A stretch of DNA of 41,816 nt, taken from contig JAFWUX010000139.1 of NCBI GenBank assembly GCA_017523995.1, positions 1 through 41,816 on the forward strand. Reading direction: 5' to 3'. This document shows positions 1-7,461 of the stretch, piece by piece. This stretch comes from Oscillospiraceae bacterium (GTDB lineage: Bacteria > Bacillota_A > Clostridia > Oscillospirales > Ruminococcaceae). Below the pieces are notes generated by a model that was not told where the DNA came from, did not search any database, and was given only the letters and a program-made list of their open reading frames with translations. Numbering within the stretch: position 1 is the first letter of the stretch; the number at the start of each line of letters is the position of its first letter. Made by a program: the position numbers and the translations under genes.

Positions 1-156
1 AGCGGGCAGTGCCCGCTTCCATTTTGCTAAAGGTCTGTTTTGTGTCTGCTGGTTCCATTGTGTGTTCATGAATCAATCAGCGGGCAGTGCCCGCTTCCAT
101 TTTGCTAAAGGTCTGTTTTGTGTCTGCTGGTTTCATCTTGTGTTCATGAATCAATC
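1..156. repeat. Two tandem copies of a 78-bp repeat with a hairpin
   Basis: Positions 1-78 and 79-156 are nearly identical, differing at a few bases near the middle of the unit. Each begins with the perfect hairpin AGCGGGC-AGT-GCCCGCT followed by TTCCATTTTGC. A third, partial and rearranged copy of the start (GGCAGTGCCCGC, then TTGCATTTTGC) is seen at about 179-204 and supplies the -35 region of the next promoter. The array may continue to the left of the window. The GGGC-3nt-GCCC hairpin followed by a CATTTT tail resembles part of the dispersed elements described further on. No gene is visible here. Confidence 0.85.
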
Positions 157-193
157 ATACTTTTTATAATCTACTGTAGGCAGTGCCCGCCGC

Positions 194-222
194 TTGCATT
201 TTGCGGAACAATGTGCTATAAT
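194..222 (+). promoter_or_regulatory. Sigma-A promoter of the AraC-family gene
   Basis: TTGCAT (194-199), 17-bp spacer, TATAAT (217-222), with TGTGC directly before the -10 box. The -35 lies in the partial third repeat copy. The start codon is about 115 bp downstream, so the mRNA would have a leader of about 110 nt. Confidence 0.7.
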
Positions 223-340
223 GCATTCAGATACTATTATATATCGGGAAGAGTTCGGGCGCAGAGAAAGCGGGATGTTTCCGCCTTCCCTCCCGCCGTC
301 CTTCTTCTTCCTATTTTCACAACACATAAGGGGTGATTGC

Positions 341-1111
341 ATGTTTGAGATTCAGCGCATGGGCTGCTCCTGCCGGTATGACAGCAGCTTTGTCTTTGAT
401 CTGCCGCAGGGCTTCGACGGCTATCTCATGCTCTATGTCAAAACACGCGCATTTTTTCGCATCGGCGGCGAGACCGTGACCGTCGAGCCGGAAACATTCA
501 TCATCTATAACCGCAATTCGCCGCTTTATTACGGTGCAGCGGGCGGTGCCTATGTCAATGACTGGATGCTCTTTACCTGCACCGAGGTGCTCGATGCAGA
601 AATCGGAATCCGGTTTGATGAGCCGGTGTTCATCGGCGAGCAGGTCAACCTGACGCAATATTTCCAGCTCATCGCGGATTGCTACTACCGCGGCACCGAT
701 GCCCAGACTGCCGGTCTGCTGATCCGCGCGATGCTCTCGGAGATTTTCTCCAAAACCGAGCGTCCCGAAGCCGCCGAGCTGCCGCATTACCGCGAGCTGC
801 TCGATCTGCGGCGCAAGATCTATGCGCAGCCTGCAAAAAACTGGAGCATGGAGCAAATGGCGCAGATGCTCAATATCAGCATGCCCTATCTCCACGCGCT
901 CTACCGCAAGGCGTTCGGCGTCACCTGCACGGCGGATGTCATCCAGAGCCGCATGGAGCAGGCACAGCAATATCTGAACAATCCCGGCATGACGATCGAG
1001 GAGATCGCCTATGCCTGCGGCTACAGCAGCGGCGTGCACTTCTCGCGGCAGTTCAAAAAGCACTTCGGCGTCTCCCCGCTGCAATGGCGCAAATCCGATC
1101 AGAGAAAATGA
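341..1111 (+). CDS. AraC-family transcriptional regulator
   Basis: A 256-residue protein with the usual AraC/XylS layout. The N-terminal half is a cupin-like sensing domain of beta-rich sequence (DGYLMLYVKTRAFFRIGG region, residues about 25-100). The C-terminal 100 residues hold two helix-turn-helix motifs: the first around WSMEQMAQMLNISMPYLHAL, the second around MTIEEIAYACGYSSGVHFSR, ending in the family signature FKKHFGVSPLQWR. The ATG at 341 is preceded by AAGGGGTG at good spacing; an in-frame ATG further up at 194 lies within the promoter and is unlikely. It has its own promoter and a strong terminator, so it is a single-gene unit. The inducer is unknown; the downstream epimerase/dehydrogenase operon is a possible target by position only. 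Confidence 0.9.
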   Translation: MFEIQRMGCSCRYDSSFVFDLPQGFDGYLMLYVKTRAFFRIGGETVTVEPETFIIYNRNSPLYYGAAGGAYVNDWMLFTCTEVLDAEIGIRFDEPVFIGEQVNLTQYFQLIADCYYRGTDAQTAGLLIRAMLSEIFSKTERPEAAELPHYRELLDLRRKIYAQPAKNWSMEQMAQMLNISMPYLHALYRKAFGVTCTADVIQSRMEQAQQYLNNPGMTIEEIAYACGYSSGVHFSRQFKKHFGVSPLQWRKSDQRK

Positions 1112-1112
1112 T

Positions 1113-1162
1113 AAAAGAATAGGATATGTTAAAAACTCAATAACATATCCTATTCTTTTTTT
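1113..1162 (+). terminator. Strong intrinsic terminator after the AraC-family gene
   Basis: A perfect 19-bp inverted repeat (1113-1131 and 1141-1159) with a 9-nt loop runs directly into a T-tract. It begins one base after the stop codon. Confidence 0.9.
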
Positions 1163-1181
1163 CATGCCGCTGTGCTATAAT
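1153..1181 (+). promoter_or_regulatory. Probable promoter of the epimerase/dehydrogenase operon
   Basis: TATAAT at 1176-1181 is preceded by TGTGC (extended -10). The -35 position, 17 bp upstream, reads TTCTTT and falls in the T-tract of the preceding terminator, so recognition would depend mostly on the extended -10. Transcription from here gives a leader of about 215 nt. Confidence 0.6.
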
Positions 1182-1305
1182 AAGGTCAGCAAGGGGCAAG
1201 TGCGGCGATCACGCAAGAATGTGATACATGCATATCCCCCGCTGATTCCGCCGACGGAATGAAAGTAGAGAGTCAATACCGCCGGCTTCAATATATGGAA
1301 TCCCG

Positions 1306-1346
1306 CTGCCGGAGATGTTTTATGAGAGGGGAAACATCTCCGGCAG
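1306..1346 (+). promoter_or_regulatory. Long perfect hairpin in the leader of the epimerase operon
   Basis: CTGCCGGAGATGTTT (1306-1320) and AAACATCTCCGGCAG (1332-1346) form a perfect 15-bp stem with an 11-nt loop. No T-tract follows, so it is not an ordinary terminator. It lies 56 bp before the start codon in a gene-free leader (1182-1402). I could not match the leader to a riboswitch class by eye. Confidence 0.7.
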
Positions 1347-1402
1347 AATCCGGGAATCAAAAATGATCATTTCAGGCAATATGAAAAAAGGGGAAAATCC
1401 TG

Positions 1403-2425
1403 ATGCCTTTGAAGATTCTACTCATTGGCGGGACCGGCACGATCAGTATGGCGATTACGCGGCGGCTGGCTGCACAGGGACACGAGGTCTTTCTGTTCAA
1501 CCGCGGCTCGCGTACCGCCGGGCTGCCGGATTCGGTCAAAATCCTGCGCGGCGATATCAGCAATGAAGCAGAAGCCGCAAAGTTGCTGGACGGCATGCAG
1601 TTCGATGCCGTCGGCGAATTCATCGGGTTTGTTCCGGAGCAGGTGCAGCGTGATGTCCGGCTCTTTTCCGGCAGAACGCGGCAGTATATTTATATCAGCT
1701 CTGCATCGGCATATCAGAAGCCGCCTGCGGAAAGCCTGATCACCGAGAGCACACCGCTCTGCAATCCCTATTGGCAGTATTCACGCGACAAGATCGCGTG
1801 TGAAGAATATCTGATGCAGCAATACCGCGAAAACGGCTTCCCCGTGACAATCGTCCGCCCGAGCCACACCTATGATGAGCGCTCGGTGCCGCTCGGCGTC
1901 CACGGCAGAAACGGAAGCTGGCAGGTTGTCCGCCGCATCATGGAAGGCAAGCCCGTCATTATCCACGGCGACGGCACATCGCTCTGGACGATCACCCACA
2001 ACAGCGACTTCGCAAAGGGCTACTGCGGACTTGTCGGCAATATCCACGCAATCGGGCAGGCGTATCACATCACGTCCGATGAGCGCGTGACATGGAACCA
2101 GATTTATCAGTGCATCGCGGATACGCTCGGCGTTCCGCTGAAGGCATGCCATATCCCCTCGGATTTCCTCGCTGCGATCAGCGACTATGATTTCGAGGGC
2201 AGTCTCATCGGAGACAAGGCAAACACCGTGATTTTCGATAATTCCAAGATCAAGCGGACCGTTTCCGAATTCCGTGCGGATGTCCGTGCAGATCAGGGCA
2301 TCCGGCAGAAGGTGGAGCATCTGCTCGCACATCCGGAGCTGCAGACGCCCGATCCGGAATTTGATGCGTGGTGTGACCGCGTCATTGCGGCTTATGAAAA
2401 CCTGAGAGGAGCGCTTGCCCCGTGA
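1403..2425 (+). CDS. NAD-dependent epimerase/dehydratase family protein
   Basis: A 340-residue extended short-chain dehydrogenase/reductase. The N-terminus has a Rossmann fold start, LLIGGTGTIS (residues 6-15), in which the third glycine of the usual GxxGxxG is replaced by serine. Further on are ISSASAY around residue 97 and the catalytic-type YSRDK about 25 residues later, then the IVRPSHTYDERSVP region that in this family closes over a nucleotide-sugar-like substrate. ATG 1403 follows an AAAGGGG ribosome site. The stop codon overlaps the GTG start of the next gene (GTGA), so the two are translationally coupled. The substrate cannot be read from sequence; a reductase or epimerase acting on a sugar nucleotide or similar compound is likely. 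Confidence 0.85.
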   Translation: MPLKILLIGGTGTISMAITRRLAAQGHEVFLFNRGSRTAGLPDSVKILRGDISNEAEAAKLLDGMQFDAVGEFIGFVPEQVQRDVRLFSGRTRQYIYISSASAYQKPPAESLITESTPLCNPYWQYSRDKIACEEYLMQQYRENGFPVTIVRPSHTYDERSVPLGVHGRNGSWQVVRRIMEGKPVIIHGDGTSLWTITHNSDFAKGYCGLVGNIHAIGQAYHITSDERVTWNQIYQCIADTLGVPLKACHIPSDFLAAISDYDFEGSLIGDKANTVIFDNSKIKRTVSEFRADVRADQGIRQKVEHLLAHPELQTPDPEFDAWCDRVIAAYENLRGALAP

Positions 2426-3603
2426 ATGATTTTCAGTTTTGCAGCCCGACCGAATTTGTATTCGGCAGAGGGAAAGAGAATGAAGCAGGCAATCTGGTGA
2501 AAAAGCACGGCGGCACGAAGGTTCTGCTGCATTTCGGCGGCGGATCCGCACGCCGCAGCGGATTGCTTGACCGCATCAAGGCTTCGCTGGCAGCTGCCGG
2601 CATCGGCTGTGTCGAGCTGGGCGGCGTCAAGCCGAATCCGCGTGATACCCTCGTTTATGAGGGCATCGAGCTCTGCCGCAAAGAGGGTGTCGATTTCATC
2701 CTTGCAGTCGGCGGCGGCTCCTCGATCGACTCCTCAAAAGCGATCGCAATGGGCGTCCCATATGAGGGCGATTTCTGGGATTTCTACTCCGGGAAGGCAA
2801 TCCTCCATGCTGCACTTCCCGTCGGAACCGTATTGACCATAGCAGCAGCCGGAAGTGAGGGCTCCGGCGATTCTGTGGTCACAAGAGAAGCTGACGGTCT
2901 GAAAAGAGGTACGGGCTCTGATCTGATCCGTCCGCGGTTCTCCATCCTGAATCCGGAGCTCACCTGCACGCTGCCTGCCTATCAGACAGCGTGCGGCGCG
3001 ACGGACATCATGGCGCATGTATTCGAGCGCTACTTTACCAATACGCGGGAGGTCGAAATCACCGACCGCCTTTGTGAAGCCGTCCTTCTGACCATGGTCA
3101 AGGAGACGCCGCGCGTCATTGCACAGCCTGACCTGTACGAAGCACGCGCAAATATCATGTGGGCAGGCACCGTCGCACATACCAACATCGTCGGTGTCGG
3201 CAGAGAGCAGGACTGGAACAGCCACGGCATCGAGCACGAGCTTTCCGCGCTCTATGACTGCGCACACGGTGCCGGTCTTGCCGTCATCATGCCCGCGTGG
3301 ATGGAATTCGTCTATCAGCACGATGTGATGCGCTTTGCACAGATCGCAGTCCGCCTTTGGGGCTGTCAGATGGATTTTGCGCATCCGGAGGTCACCGCGC
3401 TGGAGGGTATCCGCCGTTTCCGCCAGTTCCTGCACAGCATCGGCATGCCGGTCAACTTTGCAGAGCTCGGCGCAAAAGAGGAGGATATTCCGAAGCTTGT
3501 TGAAAAGTTCGGCATCGGTGACGGAAAAACCGGCGGATTCGTTTCGCTTTCGGCAGCGGATATCACGGAGATTTACCGCATTGCCGCTCACACTGCCCTT
3601 TGA
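2422..3603 (+). CDS. Iron-containing alcohol dehydrogenase (YqhD/BdhA-like)
   Basis: A 393-residue group III alcohol dehydrogenase, full length for the family. Residues 95-106 hold the dinucleotide-binding motif VGGGSSIDSSK. The metal ligands of the YqhD group are visible as Asp195 and His199 (ATDIMAHVFERY), His268 (NSHGIEHELS) and His282 (DCAHGAG). YqhD and butanol dehydrogenases of this type reduce aldehydes with NADPH. The GTG start overlaps the epimerase stop by four bases, so no separate ribosome site is needed. Two terminators follow. The likely job is aldehyde or ketone reduction linked to the product of the upstream enzyme, but the substrate is not known. Confidence 0.9.
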   Translation: MNDFQFCSPTEFVFGRGKENEAGNLVKKHGGTKVLLHFGGGSARRSGLLDRIKASLAAAGIGCVELGGVKPNPRDTLVYEGIELCRKEGVDFILAVGGGSSIDSSKAIAMGVPYEGDFWDFYSGKAILHAALPVGTVLTIAAAGSEGSGDSVVTREADGLKRGTGSDLIRPRFSILNPELTCTLPAYQTACGATDIMAHVFERYFTNTREVEITDRLCEAVLLTMVKETPRVIAQPDLYEARANIMWAGTVAHTNIVGVGREQDWNSHGIEHELSALYDCAHGAGLAVIMPAWMEFVYQHDVMRFAQIAVRLWGCQMDFAHPEVTALEGIRRFRQFLHSIGMPVNFAELGAKEEDIPKLVEKFGIGDGKTGGFVSLSAADITEIYRIAAHTAL

Positions 3604-3640
3604 CTGCGCAGAATTCAGGGATATCTGCGCTTACATGCTG

Positions 3641-3680
3641 AAACCGACATGGATACTGGAGCCATGTCGGTTCTTTTTTT
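3641..3680 (+). terminator. Intrinsic terminator of the epimerase/dehydrogenase operon
   Basis: AACCGACATGG (3642-3652) pairs with CCATGTCGGTT (3662-3672), followed by CTTTTTTT. Confidence 0.9.
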
Positions 3681-3720
3681 CCACTGACCGGACAAACAGA
3701 CAGCATTGCGAAAAAAACAG

Positions 3721-3758
3721 CAAAAGCCGCCCATTCCGTAAAAATGAGCGGCTTTTTA
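3721..3758. terminator. Bidirectional terminator-like hairpin
   Basis: AAAAGCCGCCCATT pairs with AATGAGCGGCTTTT with one mismatch; A-tract on the left and T-tract on the right allow it to work in both directions. It sits between two convergent operons. Confidence 0.75.
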
Positions 3759-3770
3759 TTCTCATACCAT

Positions 3771-3849
3771 AAAAATGGGATTCTTAAGGGCTAGTAGCCC
3801 TTAAGCGGGGTATGGGGCAGCGCCCCATTTCAAATCATCGCGAAGCGAT
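3771..3849 (-). repeat. Dispersed multi-hairpin element, short form, copy 1
   Basis: Read on the minus strand: ATCGC-TTC-GCGAT (3849-3837), a short spacer, ATGGGGC-GCT-GCCCCAT (3828-3812), the linker ACCCCGC, a 23-bp palindrome with arms CTTAAGGGCTA (3805-3783), then GAATCCCATTTTT. The same order of parts recurs at 15.66 kb and 32.78 kb and, with an extra module, at 10.9 and 15.8 kb. It lies between two convergent operons, immediately beyond the stop of the ABC ATPase, so it may end up in the 3' part of that mRNA. Confidence 0.75.
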
Positions 3850-3856
3850 ACCGCTG

Positions 3857-4582
3857 TCACAGCACCTTGGAGAGGAATTCTTTGAGGCGCGGGTTCTTCG
3901 GATTGCGGAAGAACTCCTGCGGGGAATTCTGCTCCATGACAACGCCGTCCGCCATGAACATCACGCGCGAGGCGACCTCTTTTGCAAAGCCCATCTCATG
4001 CGTCACAACAACCATTGTCATGCCGTCATCCGCGAGCTGCTTCATGAGCTGCAGAACCTCACCGACCATCTCCGGATCGAGCGCCGAGGTCGGCTCATCA
4101 AAGAGCATCACCTCCGGATTCATCGCCAGTGCGCGCGCAATCGCAATGCGCTGCTTCTGTCCGCCGGAAAGCTGTGCAGGGTAGGCATCCGCCTTATCCG
4201 GCAGCCCGACACGCTCGAGCAGCTCCATTGCCTTTTTCTCCGCCTGCGCCGCATCCATGCGCTTGAGCTTGACCGGCGCGAGTGTGATATTCTTCTTGAT
4301 GGTCAGATGCGGAAACAGATTGAAGTGCTGGAACACCATGCCCATGCGCATCCGCACCTGATTGATCTCCTTATCGTGCAGGTGCGTGATCTCCTTGCCG
4401 TCAAAGCGGATTTCGCCGCCTGTCGGGGTCTCCATGAGGTTCAGACATCGCAGAAACGTCGATTTGCCCGAGCCGGAAGGTCCGATGATGACAACCTTTT
4501 CGCCCTTGTCGATATGCTCGGTAATGCCGCGCAGCACCTTGGTTTTGTGAAAATCCTTTGTCAAATCCTTAACGTCGATCAT
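3857..4582 (-). CDS. Polar amino-acid ABC transporter, ATP-binding protein
   Basis: A 241-residue ATPase of the GlnQ/HisP group that powers uptake of polar amino acids at the inner face of the membrane. Walker [10 protein letters not shown] (residues 34-42), the Q-loop FQHFNLFPH (84-92), signature LSGGQKQR (138-145), Walker B VMLFDEP (158-164) and the switch histidine in [10 protein letters not shown] are all intact. The start at 4582 is chosen because AAAGGAGGCT lies at the right distance; the coding region overlaps the permease gene by 14 bp. It is the last gene of a three-gene operon: binding protein, permease, ATPase. The exact amino acid is not determined by sequence. Confidence 0.95.
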   Translation of the reverse strand: MIDVKDLTKDFHKTKVLRGITEHIDKGEKVVIIGPSGSGKSTFLRCLNLMETPTGGEIRFDGKEITHLHDKEINQVRMRMGMVFQHFNLFPHLTIKKNITLAPVKLKRMDAAQAEKKAMELLERVGLPDKADAYPAQLSGGQKQRIAIARALAMNPEVMLFDEPTSALDPEMVGEVLQLMKQLADDGMTMVVVTHEMGFAKEVASRVMFMADGVVMEQNSPQEFFRNPKNPRLKEFLSKVL

Positions 4583-5258
4583 TTGCTGCGAGCCTCCTTT
4601 CGAGTATGCCGACAAGCTTTGTCAGCACAACAACCATAACCAGATAGATCACGGCGACTGCCAACAGCGGCAGGAACGCCGAAAATGTCTGCGAGCGGAT
4701 GATATCGCCGCCCTTTGTCAGGTCTGCAATGGCGATATATCCGGCGACAGATGTCTCCTTGAGCAGCACAATGGCTTCATTCGCCAGTGCGGGCAGGACA
4801 TTCTTGAACGCCTGCGGCAGGATGATGTAAATCATGGTCTGACGATAGTTGAGACCAAGGCTTCTGCCCGCTTCGAGCTGTCCGACATCAATGGACATGA
4901 TGCCGCCGCGGACAATTTCCGCGACATATGCGCCGGAGTTGATGCCGAACGCAATCACCGCGACAAATGTCTTTGAGACCGGCACACTTGCAAAGATGAC
5001 AAAATAAATGATGAGCAGCTGCACAACAACCGGCGTTCCGCGGATCACGGTGAGATACAGCCGGCAGATCAGATCCGGAATCAGCAGCTTTTTCGTGCGC
5101 AGATAAGTTGAGCGAATGATCGCGACCAGAAATCCGAGTATCATGCCGAGACATACGGCAAGCGCAGTGATCAGCAGCGTTGTACAAAGGCCGTCCCAGA
5201 GGTATCTCCACCGGTCCGCCTCGATAAAATTCTGCCGGAAGCTTTCAGCAAAGCCCAT
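4569..5258 (-). CDS. Polar amino-acid ABC transporter, permease
   Basis: A 229-residue membrane protein of the HisM/GlnP permease group. Hydrophobic segments are seen at residues about 22-48, 78-92, 98-112 and 195-215. The ATPase-docking EAA motif is at residues 129-150 ([20 protein letters not shown]). Length is normal for the family. GGAGGAAT precedes the ATG at 5258. It overlaps the downstream ATPase gene and follows the binding-protein gene by about 56 bp. Only one permease is encoded, so it probably forms a homodimer. Confidence 0.93.
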   Translation of the reverse strand: MGFAESFRQNFIEADRWRYLWDGLCTTLLITALAVCLGMILGFLVAIIRSTYLRTKKLLIPDLICRLYLTVIRGTPVVVQLLIIYFVIFASVPVSKTFVAVIAFGINSGAYVAEIVRGGIMSIDVGQLEAGRSLGLNYRQTMIYIILPQAFKNVLPALANEAIVLLKETSVAGYIAIADLTKGGDIIRSQTFSAFLPLLAVAVIYLVMVVVLTKLVGILERRLAANDRR

Positions 5259-5314
5259 GTTTCATTCCTCCAAAAAACAGCAGGGCTGACGCTGCAGCCC
5301 CTCTGTTGTTGTGT

Positions 5315-6097
5315 TTACTTTCTGACGATGACAACCTGATGTGTCACGGCGTAATTCTCCGTAAAGAGGACGTTCTTCTCACGCTCCGGTGTGACGGAAA
5401 GACCTGCGACACCGACATCCGCCTTGCCGGACTGCACAGCCGGAATGATCGAATCAAATGCCATATCCTCGATCAGGAGATCATAGCCGAGATAATCGCA
5501 GACAGCGTTCATCATATCCACATCAAAGCCGACGATTTCGCTGCCCTGACGCTCCTCATAGGGCGGGAACTCCGCGTTTGTCGCCATGACGAGCTTGCCC
5601 TTCGGGCGGTCGAGATCCTCACGCGGAACATAAGGGTGCTGACCCTTTTCGTCGCCCTCGTAGTTATCCTTGATCTCCTGCAGCGTGCCGTTATCGGTCA
5701 GCGCCTTGAGTGCATCGTTGAGCTCCTGCTGAAGCGCAGTGTTTTCGAGGTTCAGTGCGATTGCATATTCCTCATCGGCAAATTCCTCGCCGAGAATCTC
5801 GATATCCGCATTCATTTCGGTGAATGCCTTTGCGGTTTCGAGGTCCACGATCACGGCGTCGATCTTGCCCTGCTTGAGCGCCTGCACGCCGTCAGCCGCC
5901 TTGTTATATTTTTCAACGGTTGCGTCCTCAATATCACCCGCAAGCGTATCGCCGGTTGTGCCGAGCTGCACGCCGATCACCTTGCCCTTGAGGTCCTCGA
6001 TCGAGTGAACATTATTTTTGAGGTTCGAGCCGCAGCCTGTCAGCAGCAGCATCGACATTGCAAGGGCAGAAAAGCCGACTGCGATTTTTTTCTTCAT
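5315..6097 (-). CDS. Amino-acid ABC transporter binding lipoprotein, circularly permuted
   Basis: A 260-residue SBP_bac_3-type protein. Residues 1-21 are a lipoprotein signal with lipobox LLTGC (Cys22), so the mature protein is anchored to the outer face of the membrane. The domain order is reversed relative to the family. The half that is normally second comes first: SIEDLKGKVIGVQLGTTGD at 32-50, QGKIDAVIVD at 76-85, and the usual C-terminal helices to about 150. The normal N-terminus, KLVMATNAEFPPYE, starts only at 168, followed by VGFDVDMM (189-196) and AGLSVTPERE (231-240). The protein ends at VVIVRK, exactly where the normal family continues into the second lobe. Both lobes are complete, so it is a permutation rather than a truncation. 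ATG 6097 follows GGAAAGGAAG. First gene of the transporter operon. Confidence 0.92.
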   Translation of the reverse strand: MKKKIAVGFSALAMSMLLLTGCGSNLKNNVHSIEDLKGKVIGVQLGTTGDTLAGDIEDATVEKYNKAADGVQALKQGKIDAVIVDLETAKAFTEMNADIEILGEEFADEEYAIALNLENTALQQELNDALKALTDNGTLQEIKDNYEGDEKGQHPYVPREDLDRPKGKLVMATNAEFPPYEERQGSEIVGFDVDMMNAVCDYLGYDLLIEDMAFDSIIPAVQSGKADVGVAGLSVTPEREKNVLFTENYAVTHQVVIVRK

Positions 6098-6160
6098 GAT
6101 AACCAACTTCCTTTCCTGATTCAGACAAATGATAGACTGATTCCATCTATAATATAATGT

Positions 6161-6189
6161 ATTATAGCACATTCAATTTGAATAATCAA
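6161..6189 (-). promoter_or_regulatory. Promoter of the amino-acid transporter operon
   Basis: On the minus strand, TTGATT (6189-6184), 17-bp spacer and TATAAT (6166-6161), with TGTGC before the -10. It lies 64 bp upstream of the binding-protein start. Confidence 0.85.
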
Positions 6190-6270
6190 GCATTTTTGCC
6201 GTATCACGCAATTATTCATGCATAATCACAGATATTCAAATCCCTGATTCATCATGTTTATATAAAAAAC

Positions 6271-6300
6271 AAAAACCGCCTCTTTTCAGAAGCGGTTTTT
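6271..6300 (-). terminator. Terminator downstream of tRNA-Val
   Basis: AAAAACCGC and GCGGTTTTT form a stem with an interrupted GC centre. On the minus strand it begins five bases after the 3' end of tRNA-Val and ends in a T-tract; A and T tracts on both sides make it usable in either direction. Confidence 0.85.
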
Positions 6301-6304
6301 CGGA

Positions 6305-6378
6305 TGAGGATGAGCGGACTTGAACCGATGACCCCCTGCATGTCAAGCAGGTACTCTAACCAACTGAGCTACACCCTC
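6305..6378 (-). tRNA. tRNA-Val (anticodon GAC)
   Basis: On the minus strand the gene starts GAGGGTG and ends CATCCTC plus discriminator A; the seven acceptor pairs include one G-T. The anticodon arm is CCTGC-TTGACAT-GCAGG with anticodon GAC, decoding GUC. The T-arm reads ATCGG-TTCAAGT-CCG with one weak pair. CCA is not encoded. It has its own consensus promoter and terminator. Confidence 0.95.
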
Positions 6379-6390
6379 ACAACAGAATCT

Positions 6391-6419
6391 ATTATAACAC
6401 AAGATTCCGGATTTGTCAA
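6391..6419 (-). promoter_or_regulatory. Promoter of tRNA-Val
   Basis: On the minus strand, consensus TTGACA (6419-6414), 17-bp spacer, TATAAT (6396-6391). The -10 lies 13 bp before the tRNA 5' end. Confidence 0.9.
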
Positions 6420-6455
6420 CCCCTTTTTGAGATTTTTTTGATTTTTATGCAGAAA

Positions 6456-6487
6456 GCGGCACCGGTGCAGATAAAACCCGGTGCCGC
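6456..6487 (-). terminator. Probable terminator of the Spo0A-like gene
   Basis: Perfect 10-bp arms GCGGCACCGG (6456-6465) and CCGGTGCCGC (6478-6487) lie about 50 bp past the stop codon. On the minus strand only CTTTCTGC follows, so the T-tract is weak. Confidence 0.6.
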
Positions 6488-6534
6488 GCAGTTACATCTT
6501 ATATTGAGAAAGCGCCGCTGCGGTACATCAGCGG

Positions 6535-7278
6535 TCAGCCGTAGCGTCTGGAATTCTGCTCGGTACGCAGCCAATCGACGGCGAAGGAAATAAACTCGGA
6601 ATTGGTCATGCGGTGCCCGTCGCGGATGCCGAATTCCAGCCCGATCTTTCTGTCGGCATTCTCCCATGCCTGAATGATCGCGTGCCGGATTGAGCGCTCC
6701 ACGCGCGCAGGTGTGCTGTGATGCATCTGCGCCACAACCGGATAGATCAGATTCATCATGCACCCGCTGCGGATGTCCTGCCGGAAGGCAGTCACGATCG
6801 CACAGCGCAGATGATGAAACCCGCGCAAATTGGTCGGGATGCCGAAGCTGTGCAGCAGATGCGTAACGGCAAGCTCGGGATCATCCGTCTGCATACAGCT
6901 GTTTGAAGTTGCGCGGATACCGCAGAGCCGCTGCACATAGGCAATAAAATCCGCAGTACTCTGCGGATACGGAATGTAGTGGACGCCCTGCTGTGTCAGA
7001 ATCTGCGCAAGTCAGTCATTTTTCTCACGGTAGAGCACGAGGATCGAAATCTCCGAATGCCGAAGCATCTCCTCGGTCAGCACAGGGACATGCACGGTCT
7101 CTGCGGTCAGGTTGAGGAACAGGACATCGGCGTGCTCCATGCGGACAGCATGCGTCAGAACATCATGCCGCTGCAGTCTGGTCACTGCCCATATTCCCTC
7201 TCCGGCGAAGCTTGCTGCGATTTTGGATGCAAATTCATCACCGATGTCGCCGATGATGATGCGAAGTTGTTTTATCAT
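6535..7278 (-). pseudogene. Spo0A-like response regulator interrupted by one in-frame TGA
   Basis: Read through, this frame encodes 247 residues, close to the length of Spo0A. Codons 1-88 (7278-7015) form a receiver-like half. Codon 89 (7014-7012) is TGA. The same frame then continues open to 6535 and contains a clear Spo0A C-terminal DNA-binding domain: THLLHSFGIPTNLRGFHHLR, then STPARVERSIRHAIIQAW and MTNSEFISFAVDWL. The receiver half looks degenerate: where the phosphorylated aspartate is expected the sequence is VLFLNLT. The ATG at 7278 has an excellent AAGGAGAAG site, so translation of at least the first part is likely. Either the gene is freshly inactivated, or the base call is wrong, or the TGA is read through. 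A separate downstream start at 6936 could give a free DNA-binding domain. A genuine Spo0A may be encoded elsewhere. Confidence 0.8.
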
Positions 7279-7461
7279 TTGCTTCTCCTTTTCTTTTTTC
7301 TTTATCTGCGTTCACTATTATATCAGATGTATAATTGCCGTGTCAAGGGACGATCTTGCGCATATATGTCGAATTACGCACAATATATGCAGAAATTGTC
7401 GAATCAGCCGCTCCGGACATATCGTCAGATTCCGCCGCATATCCTTTTTGGGGGGATTGCA

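Noticed and set aside
1..156. CRISPR array
   Set aside because: Only two 78-bp units without variable spacers; the repeat is contiguous.
194..340. Extension of the AraC-family protein to an ATG at 194
   Set aside because: It would begin inside the promoter, before the -10 box; the 341 start has a good ribosome site and fits family length.
317..1165. Long minus-strand open frame opposite the AraC gene
   Set aside because: A shadow of the real gene: no ribosome site and no family similarity. Similar long shadows oppose gyrA, purB, dnaA, dnaN and the synthetase.
1182..1402. Riboswitch in the epimerase leader
   Set aside because: I could not match it to the consensus of any class I know, so only the hairpin is reported.
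3783..3805. Palindrome as a transcription terminator for the dehydrogenase operon
   Set aside because: Two better terminators precede it and its tail on this strand is not T-rich; it is part of a dispersed element.
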